From positions 124,001-188,000 of the forward strand of contig JAFFSR010000015.1 in NCBI GenBank assembly GCA_017163975.1: a stretch of 64,000 nucleotides of DNA. Reading direction: 5' to 3'. The position numbers and the translations under genes are program-made. Origin of the DNA: Anastatus disparis. Taxonomy: Eukaryota; Arthropoda; Insecta; Hymenoptera; Eupelmidae. Below are positions 11,220 to 19,955 of the stretch, piece by piece (position 1 is the stretch's first letter; each line of letters opens with the position of its first letter). The notes beneath the pieces are model-generated. The model was not told where the DNA came from. It made no database searches and worked only from the letters and a program-made list of their open reading frames with translations.

Positions 11220-12011
11220 ATGGAACGTACGCGTAAAATGGTAATTATCCCAGAAGATGAGTATGAGCGGGGAATACATTCATCCTCGATAGTAACTGAA
11301 AAAAACCAGTCTACGGGTAAAGAAATAGAACAAACAGTACAGACAAAAGGAGATAATTTATCACGCTTAGATGCTGAGATGCATGATATTCTTTTTTCCA
11401 AAAGTATCACTGATGAACGAAAGAAATATCAAAAATATATGCAGATACTCCAAAAATATCTTTATTTTAAAAATATCGAACGACATAAAAGCTCGGTCGA
11501 TAGCGAAAATGAAATCGAAGAAGGTGAAGCTATGCTGACAGCGCCACTCTCCGAAGATTCGATTCTCGATAACGTATCCAAGAGCTATAAAAGAAGCGCA
11601 CGGTTACTACTAAATCATTGGAAAAAAAGTGCTGTTGGTAACCTTTTAAAGTGGGATAACACAGGTCGTGTAACGATAGAAGGTAATGTTATACCGCATT
11701 CTAATATTATAGACCTAATCAGTGACGTTATAAGAAGAAAAAAATCTCTCACTCCACCCGCCGGAATAGCACAAATGACAAGATTTTTAGCTTTGTCAGA
11801 AACGCCGTTTAAACTTGTCGGTAATACAGATGTGTTACAGCAGTATAAGACATTAGATGCTGAAAAGTCTAATAATAAACGAAAACGAAAAAATTCAACA
11901 GATATTGAAGATTTAGAGAGAGAGCTACACTCTCGATACGAATTCAGTAAAGCCGAAGGTAGGAATAAGAAAAAAATACTTAAGCAAAAGTGGAAAAGTT
12001 TTAGCATATAA
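11220..12011 (+). CDS. Conserved Polinton protein of unknown function
   Basis: Intact 263-residue frame, strongly charged. Visible blocks are SRLDAEMHDIL (about 48-58), a helical region with KYQKYMQILQKYL, and VTIEGNVIPHSNIIDLISDVIRR (about 150-172). A basic nuclear-signal-like NNKRKRKNS lies near the C-terminus. I recall proteins with the RLDAEM and IxGSNIxDL-type blocks as regular Polinton/Maverick passengers without assigned function. Its position between the tail protein and integrase fits that. No catalytic motif is seen. Confidence 0.65.
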   Translation: MERTRKMVIIPEDEYERGIHSSSIVTEKNQSTGKEIEQTVQTKGDNLSRLDAEMHDILFSKSITDERKKYQKYMQILQKYLYFKNIERHKSSVDSENEIEEGEAMLTAPLSEDSILDNVSKSYKRSARLLLNHWKKSAVGNLLKWDNTGRVTIEGNVIPHSNIIDLISDVIRRKKSLTPPAGIAQMTRFLALSETPFKLVGNTDVLQQYKTLDAEKSNNKRKRKNSTDIEDLERELHSRYEFSKAEGRNKKKILKQKWKSFSI

Positions 12012-12015
12012 AAAT

Positions 12016-13111
12016 GTCTTTTGAAAAAATATATTACGATACTTCACACGAGGCTGGATACGCTGGCGCCCGTAATTTAATTCGTTAAAGTACTCGGAGA
12101 AATAAAAAAGAAAAAGAGCGTATTTATGAGTGGTTAAGTAACCAGGATGCTTATACGCTACACAAGCCTATTCATCGAAGATTTCCAAGATTAAGATACA
12201 ACGTAACAAATATCGATGATTGCTGGGAGATAGACTTGTGTGATATGCAATCTTTCAAAGAATATAACGATGGCTACTGCTACCTACTCGTCGTCATAGA
12301 TGTTCTCAGCAAATATGCTTGGGTAGAGGCGCTCCGAGATAAAAGTGGACGTAGCGTCACCATAGCTTTCGAGAAGATTCTCAAGAGAGCAAATGGACGG
12401 ATTCCTGTAACTATACAATCGGACAAGGGTAAAGGGTTTATAAATTCTTCTTTTCAAGAGTATTTAAAAAAGCGAGATATAAATTTTCGCACAGCGCGCA
12501 ATCCAGACATCAAAGCAGCTGTTGTAGAGCGTTTAAATCGCACGCTTAAGGAACGAATGTTTAGATATTTTACACACAAAAATACTCACAGGTACCTCGA
12601 TGTAATACAAAATATCGTCAATGCGTATAATCACACTTTACATACGGGAATTAAAATGGTGCCCGCAGATGTAACTATTCATAACGCATTTACAGCGAGA
12701 AAAAATTTAGAAAAAAGAGCTCTTAGTCAGCGAAAACCATCACGCGCACCTATATACACGCAGGGCTCTTACGTACGCATCAGTCGTTCGAAAGGCACGT
12801 TCGAGAAAGGATATGAAAAAAATTACAGCGAAGAAATTTTCAAAATTTCACGAATATCAAGACGACAACAGCTATATACATACGAATTGACGGATTTGAA
12901 TGGTGAAAAGATTGACGGCTTTTTTTACCCGGAGGAGCTAGTCAAAGTTGGAGAAAAGCGCTTAGCAGAAACAGAAAAGTTCAAAATTGAACGTATAATA
13001 CGTAGTAAAGGACGAGGATCGAACAAAAAAGTTCTAGTAAAGTGGTACGGATACCCAGAAAAATTCAATTCTTGGATTAAAGCGAGTGAATTGACTTCAA
13101 TTAAAAATTAA
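12016..13111 (+). pseudogene. Polinton retroviral-type integrase with chromodomain, 5' end broken
   Basis: The rve catalytic core has Asp in WEIDLCDMQ, Asp in IQSDKGKGF, and Glu in VVERLNRTLKE (D,D-35-E type). It is followed by an SH3-like stretch and a C-terminal chromodomain (VLVKWYGYPEKFNSW). The core-to-stop frame is open from 12089 to 13111. The expected N-terminus starts at ATG 12016 in another frame. A 2-nt loss near 12060 and an in-frame TAA at 12086-12088 separate it from the core. Polinton integrases insert the element with 5-6 bp duplications. The chromodomain may steer integration to marked chromatin (family knowledge). Confidence 0.88.
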
Positions 13112-13113
13112 AA

Positions 13114-13968
13114 ATGGACGAAGATGACTTTTATCTGGTATTACCAAGTAACAGTAGTATGAAATATTTTCCGGATAATACTACAACCTGTTATACCACA
13201 CATTTATCACATGAAATTCGTGTACAAGGTAACTGGAGCGTCGGTATGACAGAAATTCATATTCCCTGCACTATTTTACACATTAAAGAGTCTGAAGCAA
13301 GTTTTTTACTTTATTCATCGGATGAAGAAGAAGTAGTAGTATCACAAAACCTTATTAATTTAGATAATGCGCGTGCTATAGAATTTGTGTTTCCATATGG
13401 TGTGTATGAGAACATTGCAGACCTATCACGTGCCATCAATCAAGCAAATGAATTAAATAAGCACATAGTAATTGAACCAGCAAAAAGAACAAGAGGATTT
13501 TACGTAATACGACGCGTATGCGATTGTAAGGAAACACATTACCTTTATTTTAATGAGAAAATCAGACGTATTTTTGGTTTTGAAAAAGAAATTTATCGGA
13601 AAATAGGCGTCATCCCTTTAAAAACGATGAAAATCAAAGATGCTAAGAAACAGCACTCAATCATTGGAGACAGACCTGCGTCTTTAGCAAGAGCGACACC
13701 CGATCAACTCTTTATTTACACAGATATATGCTTGCCTTATACTGTCGGTGATACTCAAGCAGCTCTTTTACGTATAGTTACATTCAATAACACAAAATAT
13801 ACGCTAGGACTAACCATAGTGAAACATTTTTCACCTGTAAATTATATCCCTTTACTAAATAATACTTTTCAAAATATCATTATTGATATAAGGGATCAAC
13901 ACGGTAAACATATACCATTTGAGTACGGGACGTTGACGATTACACTTCACTTTAAGCGTAATCACTAA
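13114..13968 (+). CDS. Polinton minor capsid protein (penton-like)
   Basis: 284 residues, intact, 2 bp after the integrase stop. The N-terminus has the pattern I associate with Polinton minor capsid proteins: SNSSMKYFPDNTTTCYTTHL, then GNWSVGMTEIHIP. Beta-rich segments follow, as expected for a single jelly-roll that forms the five-fold vertex. It lies directly upstream of the pX-like and major capsid genes, the usual virion block. Assignment rests on pattern and position. Confidence 0.82.
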   Translation: MDEDDFYLVLPSNSSMKYFPDNTTTCYTTHLSHEIRVQGNWSVGMTEIHIPCTILHIKESEASFLLYSSDEEEVVVSQNLINLDNARAIEFVFPYGVYENIADLSRAINQANELNKHIVIEPAKRTRGFYVIRRVCDCKETHYLYFNEKIRRIFGFEKEIYRKIGVIPLKTMKIKDAKKQHSIIGDRPASLARATPDQLFIYTDICLPYTVGDTQAALLRIVTFNNTKYTLGLTIVKHFSPVNYIPLLNNTFQNIIIDIRDQHGKHIPFEYGTLTITLHFKRNH

Positions 13969-13977
13969 ACGGAAAAA

Positions 13978-14490
13978 ATGACTCACTATACAGCTTATTA
14001 CAGCGAACAGATTGGTGGTGGGGGAGTTCATCGTGTGTATAACGGTTCACACTATCAACGTGGACATGGAATAGGAAGTTTTTTAGGTGGACTTTTCCGT
14101 AGAGTCTTACCTTATTTAAGTAGTGGGGCGAAAGCGGTTGGAAAAGAAGCTGTTCGAGCTGGCATGCATGTGTTGGATGACGTCACCAATAGTGGAGTTA
14201 ATTTTAAGCATGCTATAAATACGAGAATGCATGAATCAAGAGAGAATCTCAAGAGAAAAGCTGCAAAGAAAATCAGTGAAATGATGAAAGGTAGTGGTTA
14301 TAAACGAAGGGTTAGTAAGCGGAAGCGTCAGTCTCTAAAGAGCAGTTCAGCAGGGCGTAACAAAGCTAAGAAAAATCGTACCAGTATAAAGAAGAAGAAG
14401 AAAGCTGGTATTAGGAAGAGGAAAAGGACTGTTGGTAGGAAAAAGAAACAGGCTTTACGGAGTGTAACAGATATTTTTGGACCAACATAA
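13978..14490 (+). CDS. pX-like basic virion protein
   Basis: 170 residues, intact. There is a Gly/Tyr-rich N-terminus and an amphipathic hydrophobic segment GIGSFLGGLFRRVLPYL (residues 31-47). An Ala/Gly helix (SSGAKAVGKEAVRAG) follows, then a very basic C-terminal half with several Lys/Arg runs. This matches the minor virion protein between penton and major capsid genes in Polintons and adintoviruses, likened to adenovirus core/pVI-type proteins. DNA condensation and membrane action are inferred. It is 5 bp from the capsid ATG. Confidence 0.75.
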   Translation: MTHYTAYYSEQIGGGGVHRVYNGSHYQRGHGIGSFLGGLFRRVLPYLSSGAKAVGKEAVRAGMHVLDDVTNSGVNFKHAINTRMHESRENLKRKAAKKISEMMKGSGYKRRVSKRKRQSLKSSSAGRNKAKKNRTSIKKKKKAGIRKRKRTVGRKKKQALRSVTDIFGPT

Positions 14491-14494
14491 TAAC

Positions 14495-15822
14495 ATGGCC
14501 TTCTTACACGTAAACTCGTGTGAATGCATGCAATCCGAATTAGATTTGTTCACTCTTCCACCGACGCAGACATCTTTAGAGTCCTCTCAGTTTATTCATT
14601 ATAAACCAGTCTCATCTCTTACTGACGATGGGCCTATTGAATTTGTTGTACCGGGGGGTGAGGATTATCTTGATCTAGCACACACCATGTTAAGTGTTTG
14701 CGTACAAATTTTACCAAATATCGCTGCTGAGAATAATAAAGTGGGTCCGGTAAATAATTTTCTTCATTCGCTTTTCAACCAAATCGATGTATTTTTCAAT
14801 CAAAAACTTATTTCTCCACCAAATAATGCATATCCATACAGAGCTTATATTGAAACCTTGTTAAATTACTCAACTGGTGCAATGAACTTGCACTTGACTA
14901 CATCGCTATGGTACCTGGATACTCCTGGAAGAATGGAAGGCTTACCCAATTTGAATCGGGATGCCCCAGAAGCTAACTTGGGACTTTTAAACCGTCAATA
15001 CTATACGGGTAATGCGGGTACTGTTGATTTAATCGGTCATTTACATTGCGATATTTTTAACCAGAATAAATTTTTATTAAACGGTGGGAAGTACGCGTAC
15101 GTCTTGTATGAAGCAAAGACGCTTTCTGCCTAATGGATGCTGCAGAAAATGACACTTTTACCGTCAGTATTAAAGAAGCATCATTGATTATTCGTCGTGT
15201 AAAAATTAGTCCTGGGATATTATTAGCTCATGCTAATGCTTTATCAAAGGCAACTGCAAAATATCCTATTACACGTGTTGAAGTTAAATCATTTACTATG
15301 CATAGAGGCATTCTCGGAGATACACTCGACAACGTTATTTTAGGTCAGCTCCCCAAAAGAATTATCATTGGTTTTGTTGACAACAGATCGTTTAATGGTA
15401 ACCGAAGATTTAATCCATTCAACTTTCAACATTTCTCTAATAATTATCTCTCTCTCTACATTGATGGTATACAAATACCGAGTAAACCTCTACAGCCTAA
15501 ATTTACAGGTAATAACCCTCAATATGTAGAGGCTTATCATACATTATTTTCCGGTACTGGGATACATTTCCTTAACGAGTCTCTTGCTCTTACTCGAATA
15601 GATTATTCTAGAGGTTATTGTCTGTTTGCATTTGATCTAACACCCGATCTCTCTGCGAATTCAGCCCAGCACTGGAACCTCGTTAAGCGTGGTAGTGTGC
15701 GGATAGAAGTGAAATTTGATCACGCGTTGGCGCAAACAGTAAATTGTATTATTCACGCTGAATACGATAATGTTCTTGAAATAGACTCTAGTCGTCAAAT
15801 TATAACGGATTTTAGCGCTTGA
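14495..15822 (+). pseudogene. Polinton major capsid protein (double jelly-roll), frameshifted
   Basis: The best start is ATG 14495. The first 212 codons run to a TAA at 15131-15133. The rest of the protein continues in another frame from about 15090, open from 15112 to 15822. The frame change lies near 15083-15090, and the downstream frame has one TGA at 15109-15111, so at least two lesions exist. Conserved blocks include EFVVPGGEDYLDL in the N half, and PKRIIIGFVDN, GYCLFAFDLTPDLSA and a C-terminal NCIIHAEYDNVLEIDSSRQI. It belongs to the family often annotated in insects as F54H12.2-like, recognised as the Polinton major capsid protein. Confidence 0.9.
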
Positions 15823-15956
15823 ACTATTTTGTGATGGCGCTGGTGGTAGATGGTACAGTTAGAAAACCACATTGCGCGCCCCCATCAGATATCAGTCTTC
15901 TAAGAGAGTTTGCTTCGTAAACATTGTCAATATAATTATTTTTAAAATAAAAGACC
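15823..15956. other. Short intergenic gap
   Basis: 134 bp between the capsid stop and the exonuclease-like gene, ending in an A/T-rich leader before ACCATGG. I see no strong motif. Confidence 0.5.
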
Positions 15957-16697
15957 ATGGATTTTGTCATAGATATTCAAGGTCTAAAAGATCGAAATAA
16001 TAATTTTTTCCCAAAGAAGGTAGCTGTACTGAGTTTAAAAACAAGAATATTTAATCATTGGATAGTTAAATCACCGCATGATTTTTCTGATTTACCCAGT
16101 GGTATAAAACGTTCTAACGAGTTTGTTATCAACCATCATCATGGAATTAATTGGATTGAAGGTGATATCAGTATAGCGCAATTACAACATCATTTATATA
16201 ATATTGCCAAGATTGCAACCAGGATTTACACTAGAGGATATGAAAAAGCTAAATATCTTGAGTCAAATATGTCACGAGAAATAATTAATCTTGAAGATTT
16301 ATATTCACCTACATTTCATGAACTTTTTCAGAAATATCAAAAAACGTCTCTTTCCTGCGTGAGTCATTGTGTCAAGGAAAAGAATAAAAGCAGTATCTGT
16401 GCGCTTAATCAGGCATACCTATTGCGAAAGTGGTTGCATGCGATACTCCTGGATTGTATGAGACCCGGTTGTAAGGATGAACCTTTGAAATCAAGTGATG
16501 CGCTTTTGGAGCGAATAAGATCACGCAGATTGTCAAGACTTTATCGTAGAGGGGGTAGAGATGAGGTTGATTGCTGCGACACACCGTCATCTTCAACCAA
16601 GGCCACGGTAAATCGTAATTCAGAAATAAACGGCGATAACAGCGACGACGACGACGACGACGAAAACGACGAAGGTCTTGAAAACGACAAAGTATGA
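15957..16697 (+). CDS. Polinton protein with degenerate RNase H/exonuclease-like pattern
   Basis: 246 residues, intact, with good start context (ACCATGG). It opens FVIDIQGLKDRNNNFFPKKV, like the first beta-hairpin of a DEDD exonuclease but with Gln where Glu is expected. Later blocks are NHHHGINWIEGDIS, TRIYTRGYEKAKYL and SSICALNQAYLLRKWL. It ends in an acidic (GAC)n-encoded tail. A diverged second copy lies at 20338-20985. I infer a catalytically altered nuclease-like fold; the family has no known role that I can cite. The last codons overlap the protease start (ATGA at 16694). Confidence 0.6.
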   Translation: MDFVIDIQGLKDRNNNFFPKKVAVLSLKTRIFNHWIVKSPHDFSDLPSGIKRSNEFVINHHHGINWIEGDISIAQLQHHLYNIAKIATRIYTRGYEKAKYLESNMSREIINLEDLYSPTFHELFQKYQKTSLSCVSHCVKEKNKSSICALNQAYLLRKWLHAILLDCMRPGCKDEPLKSSDALLERIRSRRLSRLYRRGGRDEVDCCDTPSSSTKATVNRNSEINGDNSDDDDDDENDEGLENDKV

Positions 16698-17233
16698 ATA
16701 CTCAGCAAATAAGCAAAGCCATTGCCTCACTGAAAGCTAGAACGATAGGTGTGTATGCGGCCGATCGAATCCCGAATGCTCTAGAACATCCAACAGCAAT
16801 TGTGGCAAACATTGATGATCATACGAAGCGTGGTTCTCATTGGATCGCTATATATATAGATAATAATGGATACGGAACGTACTTTGACAGCTATGGATAC
16901 CCACCAGTCTCACCACATCATCTCAATAGGCTCAAACGTAACTGTAGACAGTATCAGTGGAATAAACAAAAAATGCAAAGCTACGACTCACAAGTATGTG
17001 GACAATATTGCATTATGTTTCTTTACCATATGTGCCATCTTCATAATTTACGTACGTTTTGTAGCATGTTTTCAAGAGATTCAAAGAAAAACGATAAATT
17101 AGTTGTAAAATTTTATAACACTCTTTTACGAAATAAGATTAAACGGAAGAAATATGTGGAAACTTTTCAGAATGAACGTTCGTTAGGTTTTGGTTTTTGT
17201 AACCAGTCATGCACTTCGAAAATGTCATACTAA
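16694..17233 (+). CDS. Adenain-like cysteine protease (virion maturation)
   Basis: 179 residues, intact. The triad reads His49 (SHWIAIYI), Asp65 (YFDSYG) and Cys102 (CGQYC), with Gln95 seven residues before the Cys, the same spacing as in adenovirus protease (C5 family). The catalytic domain is about 130 residues. A basic Lys-rich tail follows. The enzyme should mature virion proteins such as the capsid and pX-like products. The 4-nt ATGA overlap with the upstream gene suggests coupled expression. Confidence 0.92.
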   Translation: MNTQQISKAIASLKARTIGVYAADRIPNALEHPTAIVANIDDHTKRGSHWIAIYIDNNGYGTYFDSYGYPPVSPHHLNRLKRNCRQYQWNKQKMQSYDSQVCGQYCIMFLYHMCHLHNLRTFCSMFSRDSKKNDKLVVKFYNTLLRNKIKRKKYVETFQNERSLGFGFCNQSCTSKMSY

Positions 17234-17950
17234 AAAAGAATGTATTACTCATATAATAAATTTATGATTAATAAAACAGAATTGAAAATGTACATTAATG
17301 TGTTGATTTTTTCTGACACCCCTCCTCCTTCAACACCTATCCGCTTTCTTTCCTTCACGCACACACACACACTAAAAATATATTAGACTTGATAATGAAT
17401 AGAGTTCTTTTTGTAAGCCAAAGTATTAAATTTTTATTTTCGAATCATAAAAAATTATTTTCGAATCATAAAAAATTTCCCACCATACTGCTCTCTTTCT
17501 TAAAACCATAAAAGTAAATATCATGAGTATCTGTCAAATTAATTTATTGATGTTTGCTTAGATTTCTTAGAAAAGTATATCGATAAGTAATCTCAAAAGA
17601 AAAGTAATAAAATTAAATTTCTCACTTAACCGAATAAAGACGTAATCGCAAACACACATATATTGATATGAATAGAACCTTTGTGATCTGTGTAGCTGTA
17701 AAATATAATGAGTTCACACCCTTTTGTAGACATTTACGATCGTATATTATTTCTTTCTTTAAAAACACTTCATCCTTTATCGCTTTTTTTTCATAAAGGA
17801 GTCATTGTGTACAGACACGTCATAATATCAAATTTTCTAGAGGGCTCTGGGTATAAAGTCAGCAGCAAAATCCAGATACGACTCAGTATATTTTCAGCAG
17901 CAGTCGTAGTCAGATCTAAGTTATAAGATTTTTATATTTTAAAAACGAAC
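17234..17950. promoter_or_regulatory. Intergenic region with TATA plus TCAGT promoter
   Basis: 717 bp with no convincing gene. There is an AT-rich 3' region, a short (CA)n, and a direct repeat of ATTTTCGAATCATAAAAAA near 17435-17478. At the right end TATAAA (17852) is followed about 33 bp later by TCAGT (17883-17887), an arthropod-type core promoter about 65 bp before the next ATG. Confidence 0.55.
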
Positions 17951-18799
17951 ATGGCGGAGTCTACTAGTGAAAAGTGTAGTGAACGCAATCTTACAAAAGA
18001 CTACGTTATTCAACTGAATAACATGCTTCTCTCGACGACGTACTTTATCAATAAGTCTCTAAGTAAGCGAGTTTCTGTTGGATTACAATTTCGTGATGGC
18101 TACTACGTATCTTGTGTAAAAATATCGACTGCACATTTTTACAGATGGGTTACTTTTGATATCAGTTCTTGGCGATTATTGAAGAACCAAATTGATCTTA
18201 TTAACGCGTATTTCCAAGAAGCGCATATATTCAAGACGGAGTACGGTGACCCTTCGAAAGTATATTTAGAAAATCACGATATCTTATTTACAACATCATA
18301 TAGTACGAGGAGTATTATATTTGAGAAGAGAGCTGTACTTAACCCTGCGGCTCTACCAAAATTAGTAAACGAAGATGAAGAAAACGAATCACCTAATAAA
18401 AGAAGAAGGCATACATTCCAACCACCCACTACGTGTCTTCAAAAAGTGACATTTGACGGGCTCAAACTGATGATGCCTTGCATCGATGAACGTATTGCGC
18501 AGTTGGAGCAGCAGGCTGATAAGGTAAATCGAATTATTGACTACATTCAAGAATATCTAAAAGATGAAATTAAGAAAGATAATGAAGAAGATGTGAAAAT
18601 GAATATAATGAAAAACTTTTTTATGTTTCAACAATACTATAGTTTAAAAGTTCACGATGTGACGTCTTTTGTTTTAACAAAAATGCTTGACGACAATGAT
18701 TTGTGCAAATCAGATCTAAATATTGTAATATTAGAAATAAGTGCTAATACTTTACCTTTTATATATAACGATTTATTCGCTTTTTTGTATGAAGAGTAA
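17951..18799 (+). CDS. Polinton protein with PC4-like N-terminal segment
   Basis: 282 residues, intact. Residues about 40-75 read VGLQFRDGYYVSCVKIS...FDISSWRLL. The pattern (short beta strands, then a Ser-x-x-x-W-x-x-L helix) resembles the PC4/p15 ssDNA-binding fold. A basic stretch NKRRRH and a C-terminal helical region follow. A diverged homologue lies on the minus strand at 52110-52790 and shares the VTF..L....CID.RI block and the C-terminal helices. It is probably a replication or transcription protein, which is inference. It has its own TATA/TCAGT promoter. Confidence 0.6.
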   Translation: MAESTSEKCSERNLTKDYVIQLNNMLLSTTYFINKSLSKRVSVGLQFRDGYYVSCVKISTAHFYRWVTFDISSWRLLKNQIDLINAYFQEAHIFKTEYGDPSKVYLENHDILFTTSYSTRSIIFEKRAVLNPAALPKLVNEDEENESPNKRRRHTFQPPTTCLQKVTFDGLKLMMPCIDERIAQLEQQADKVNRIIDYIQEYLKDEIKKDNEEDVKMNIMKNFFMFQQYYSLKVHDVTSFVLTKMLDDNDLCKSDLNIVILEISANTLPFIYNDLFAFLYEE

Positions 18800-18820
18800 A
18801 ATTGTGTATTATAAGTAAAA

Positions 18821-19060
18821 ATGTACAATAATAATAATAATAATAATAATAAAATGAAGCGAGTGCATTTTAAAGAAGGAGAACCAAGTATACGTATCAT
18901 GTATGTGTGGGACTATGCGAGTCGCGTAGCACGACGCGGGCTTTGGGAACAAGCCGCGCGTGATAGAGAGAGATTTAGAATGAGAGTGGAAAGAATGAAA
19001 AATATAATAGAACCTATACTTTTAAAAGAAATTAATGATTATTCAATCAATAGAAAGTAA
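18821..19060 (+). CDS. PPP1R15/GADD34-like PP1 regulatory protein (eIF2-alpha dephosphorylation)
   Basis: 79 codons from the first ATG, or 68 from the second (18854). The first start adds an Asn run encoded by (AAT)n. RVHF at residues 14-17 fits the RVxF docking site for protein phosphatase 1. Trp30 and ARRGLWEQAARDRERF (37-52) then match the signature C-terminal segment of PPP1R15 proteins, which bring PP1 to phosphorylated eIF2-alpha and restore translation. The protein is essentially this functional core alone, as in several large DNA viruses. It lies 21 bp after the PC4-like gene and is intact in an otherwise decaying element. A host-shutoff countermeasure is the expected role. Confidence 0.85.
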   Translation: MYNNNNNNNNKMKRVHFKEGEPSIRIMYVWDYASRVARRGLWEQAARDRERFRMRVERMKNIIEPILLKEINDYSINRK

Positions 19061-19152
19061 ATTTTTCTGTACTTTTACATTTTTATAAATAAATTATTTT
19101 AAACTATTTAAATAATTATTTCTATTCAATCCCTGTTCACTCTCCTATTCCT

Positions 19153-19250
19153 CGACAACTTTTTTTATAATTTCACTACAGTATATAATCATCCATCAAT
19201 TCATAAAAGTCGTCATTTTCATTTCGACCTGCGTTAAGTACACATCGTGT
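19153..19250 (+). promoter_or_regulatory. Promoter-like block upstream of the myristoylation-type ORF, copy 1
   Basis: Contains TATATAATCA near 19182 and a conserved tail CATTTTCATTTCGACCTGC leading to ACACATCGTG just before the ATG at 19255. The same ~98 bp is repeated at 19563-19657 without an ORF after it. Confidence 0.5.
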
Positions 19251-19254
19251 AAAA

Positions 19255-19440
19255 ATGGGACAGAATCAGGGAAAATTTACGTCAGCACCGACTTACTCCG
19301 ATAGAGTTTCCTCTACGGCAGAAGAGAAAGAACCTCTTATAAAGAAAGAGAAATCAGAAAAAAATAAACAATATTCCGCAAAATATTCAATAAATACGTA
19401 CTCATTTCCTGAAAGAAAAGGATACGAAAAATATAAATAA
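19255..19440 (+). CDS. Small orphan protein with N-myristoylation-type start
   Basis: 61 residues, starting MGQNQGKFTSAPTYS: Gly2 with a small/polar residue at position 6 fits N-myristoyltransferase substrates, though Gly rather than Ser/Thr at 6 is less ideal. The rest is Lys/Glu/Ser-rich without a membrane segment. It has its own TATA-containing leader and a putative poly(A) region after the stop. I do not recognise the family. A membrane-anchored accessory protein of the Polinton is possible. The upstream block is duplicated at 19563. Confidence 0.5.
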   Translation: MGQNQGKFTSAPTYSDRVSSTAEEKEPLIKKEKSEKNKQYSAKYSINTYSFPERKGYEKYK

Positions 19441-19656
19441 ATTTTATACTTATTTTTAAATGGTCCTTTTCAGGACCACCATTTTAATAATAACGTAGAA
19501 TACATAAACATAAATATATACATACTCTCTCTCTCTCTCCTTCTCCCTCTCTCTCTCACTCTCTCGAAAACTTTATCATTTCATCACAATATATAATCAC
19601 CCATCATTTCATAAAAATCGTCATTTTCATTTCGACCTGCAGTAAGTACACATCGT

Positions 19657-19687
<31 letters not shown>

Positions 19688-19955
19688 TCATATATATATA
19701 TATATATATATACTCTCTCTCTCACGTTTCACGACCTATCATGGGTTATTGGGTTAAAAATCACGGAACCTACGATGGGGAATTCTCTCTCTCTGTCTCT
19801 CTCTCTCTCTCCGATTGACGTCATGTTTTTATGGGTCATAAAATTTTTATGAGTCATAAAATCACGACCTATCATGGGTTATTGGATTAAAACTCACGGG
19901 ACCTACGATGGGGAGGATGACGTCATCCGTCTCCCCATCGTAGGTCCTATACTAC
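19441..19955. repeat. Repeat-rich junction between the two Polinton segments
   Basis: Holds (TC)n and (TA)n microsatellites (19527-19565, 19660-19730, 19781-19813), the second promoter-like block (19563-19657), and a ~50-bp direct repeat ACGACCTATCATGGGTTATTGG...CCTACGATGGGG at 19731-19781 and 19864-19914. A palindrome centred on TGACGTCA lies at 19899-19947. No gene is seen. Confidence 0.7.
19899..19947. repeat. 49-bp near-perfect palindrome centred on TGACGTCA
   Basis: Left arm 19899-19921 begins GGACCTACGATGGGG. The right arm 19922-19947 is its complement apart from a small bulge near 19928-19930. A second TGACGTCA lies near 19814. It abuts the start of the second Polinton fragment. Confidence 0.7.

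Noticed and set aside
17708..17926. 72-codon ORF in the gap before the PC4-like gene
   Set aside because: It covers the TATA/TCAGT promoter and has no recognisable features.
19899..19947. Junction of two Polinton terminal inverted repeats
   Set aside because: Sequence to the right begins in the middle of a capsid gene and no matching terminus is seen elsewhere, so I did not call it an element end.
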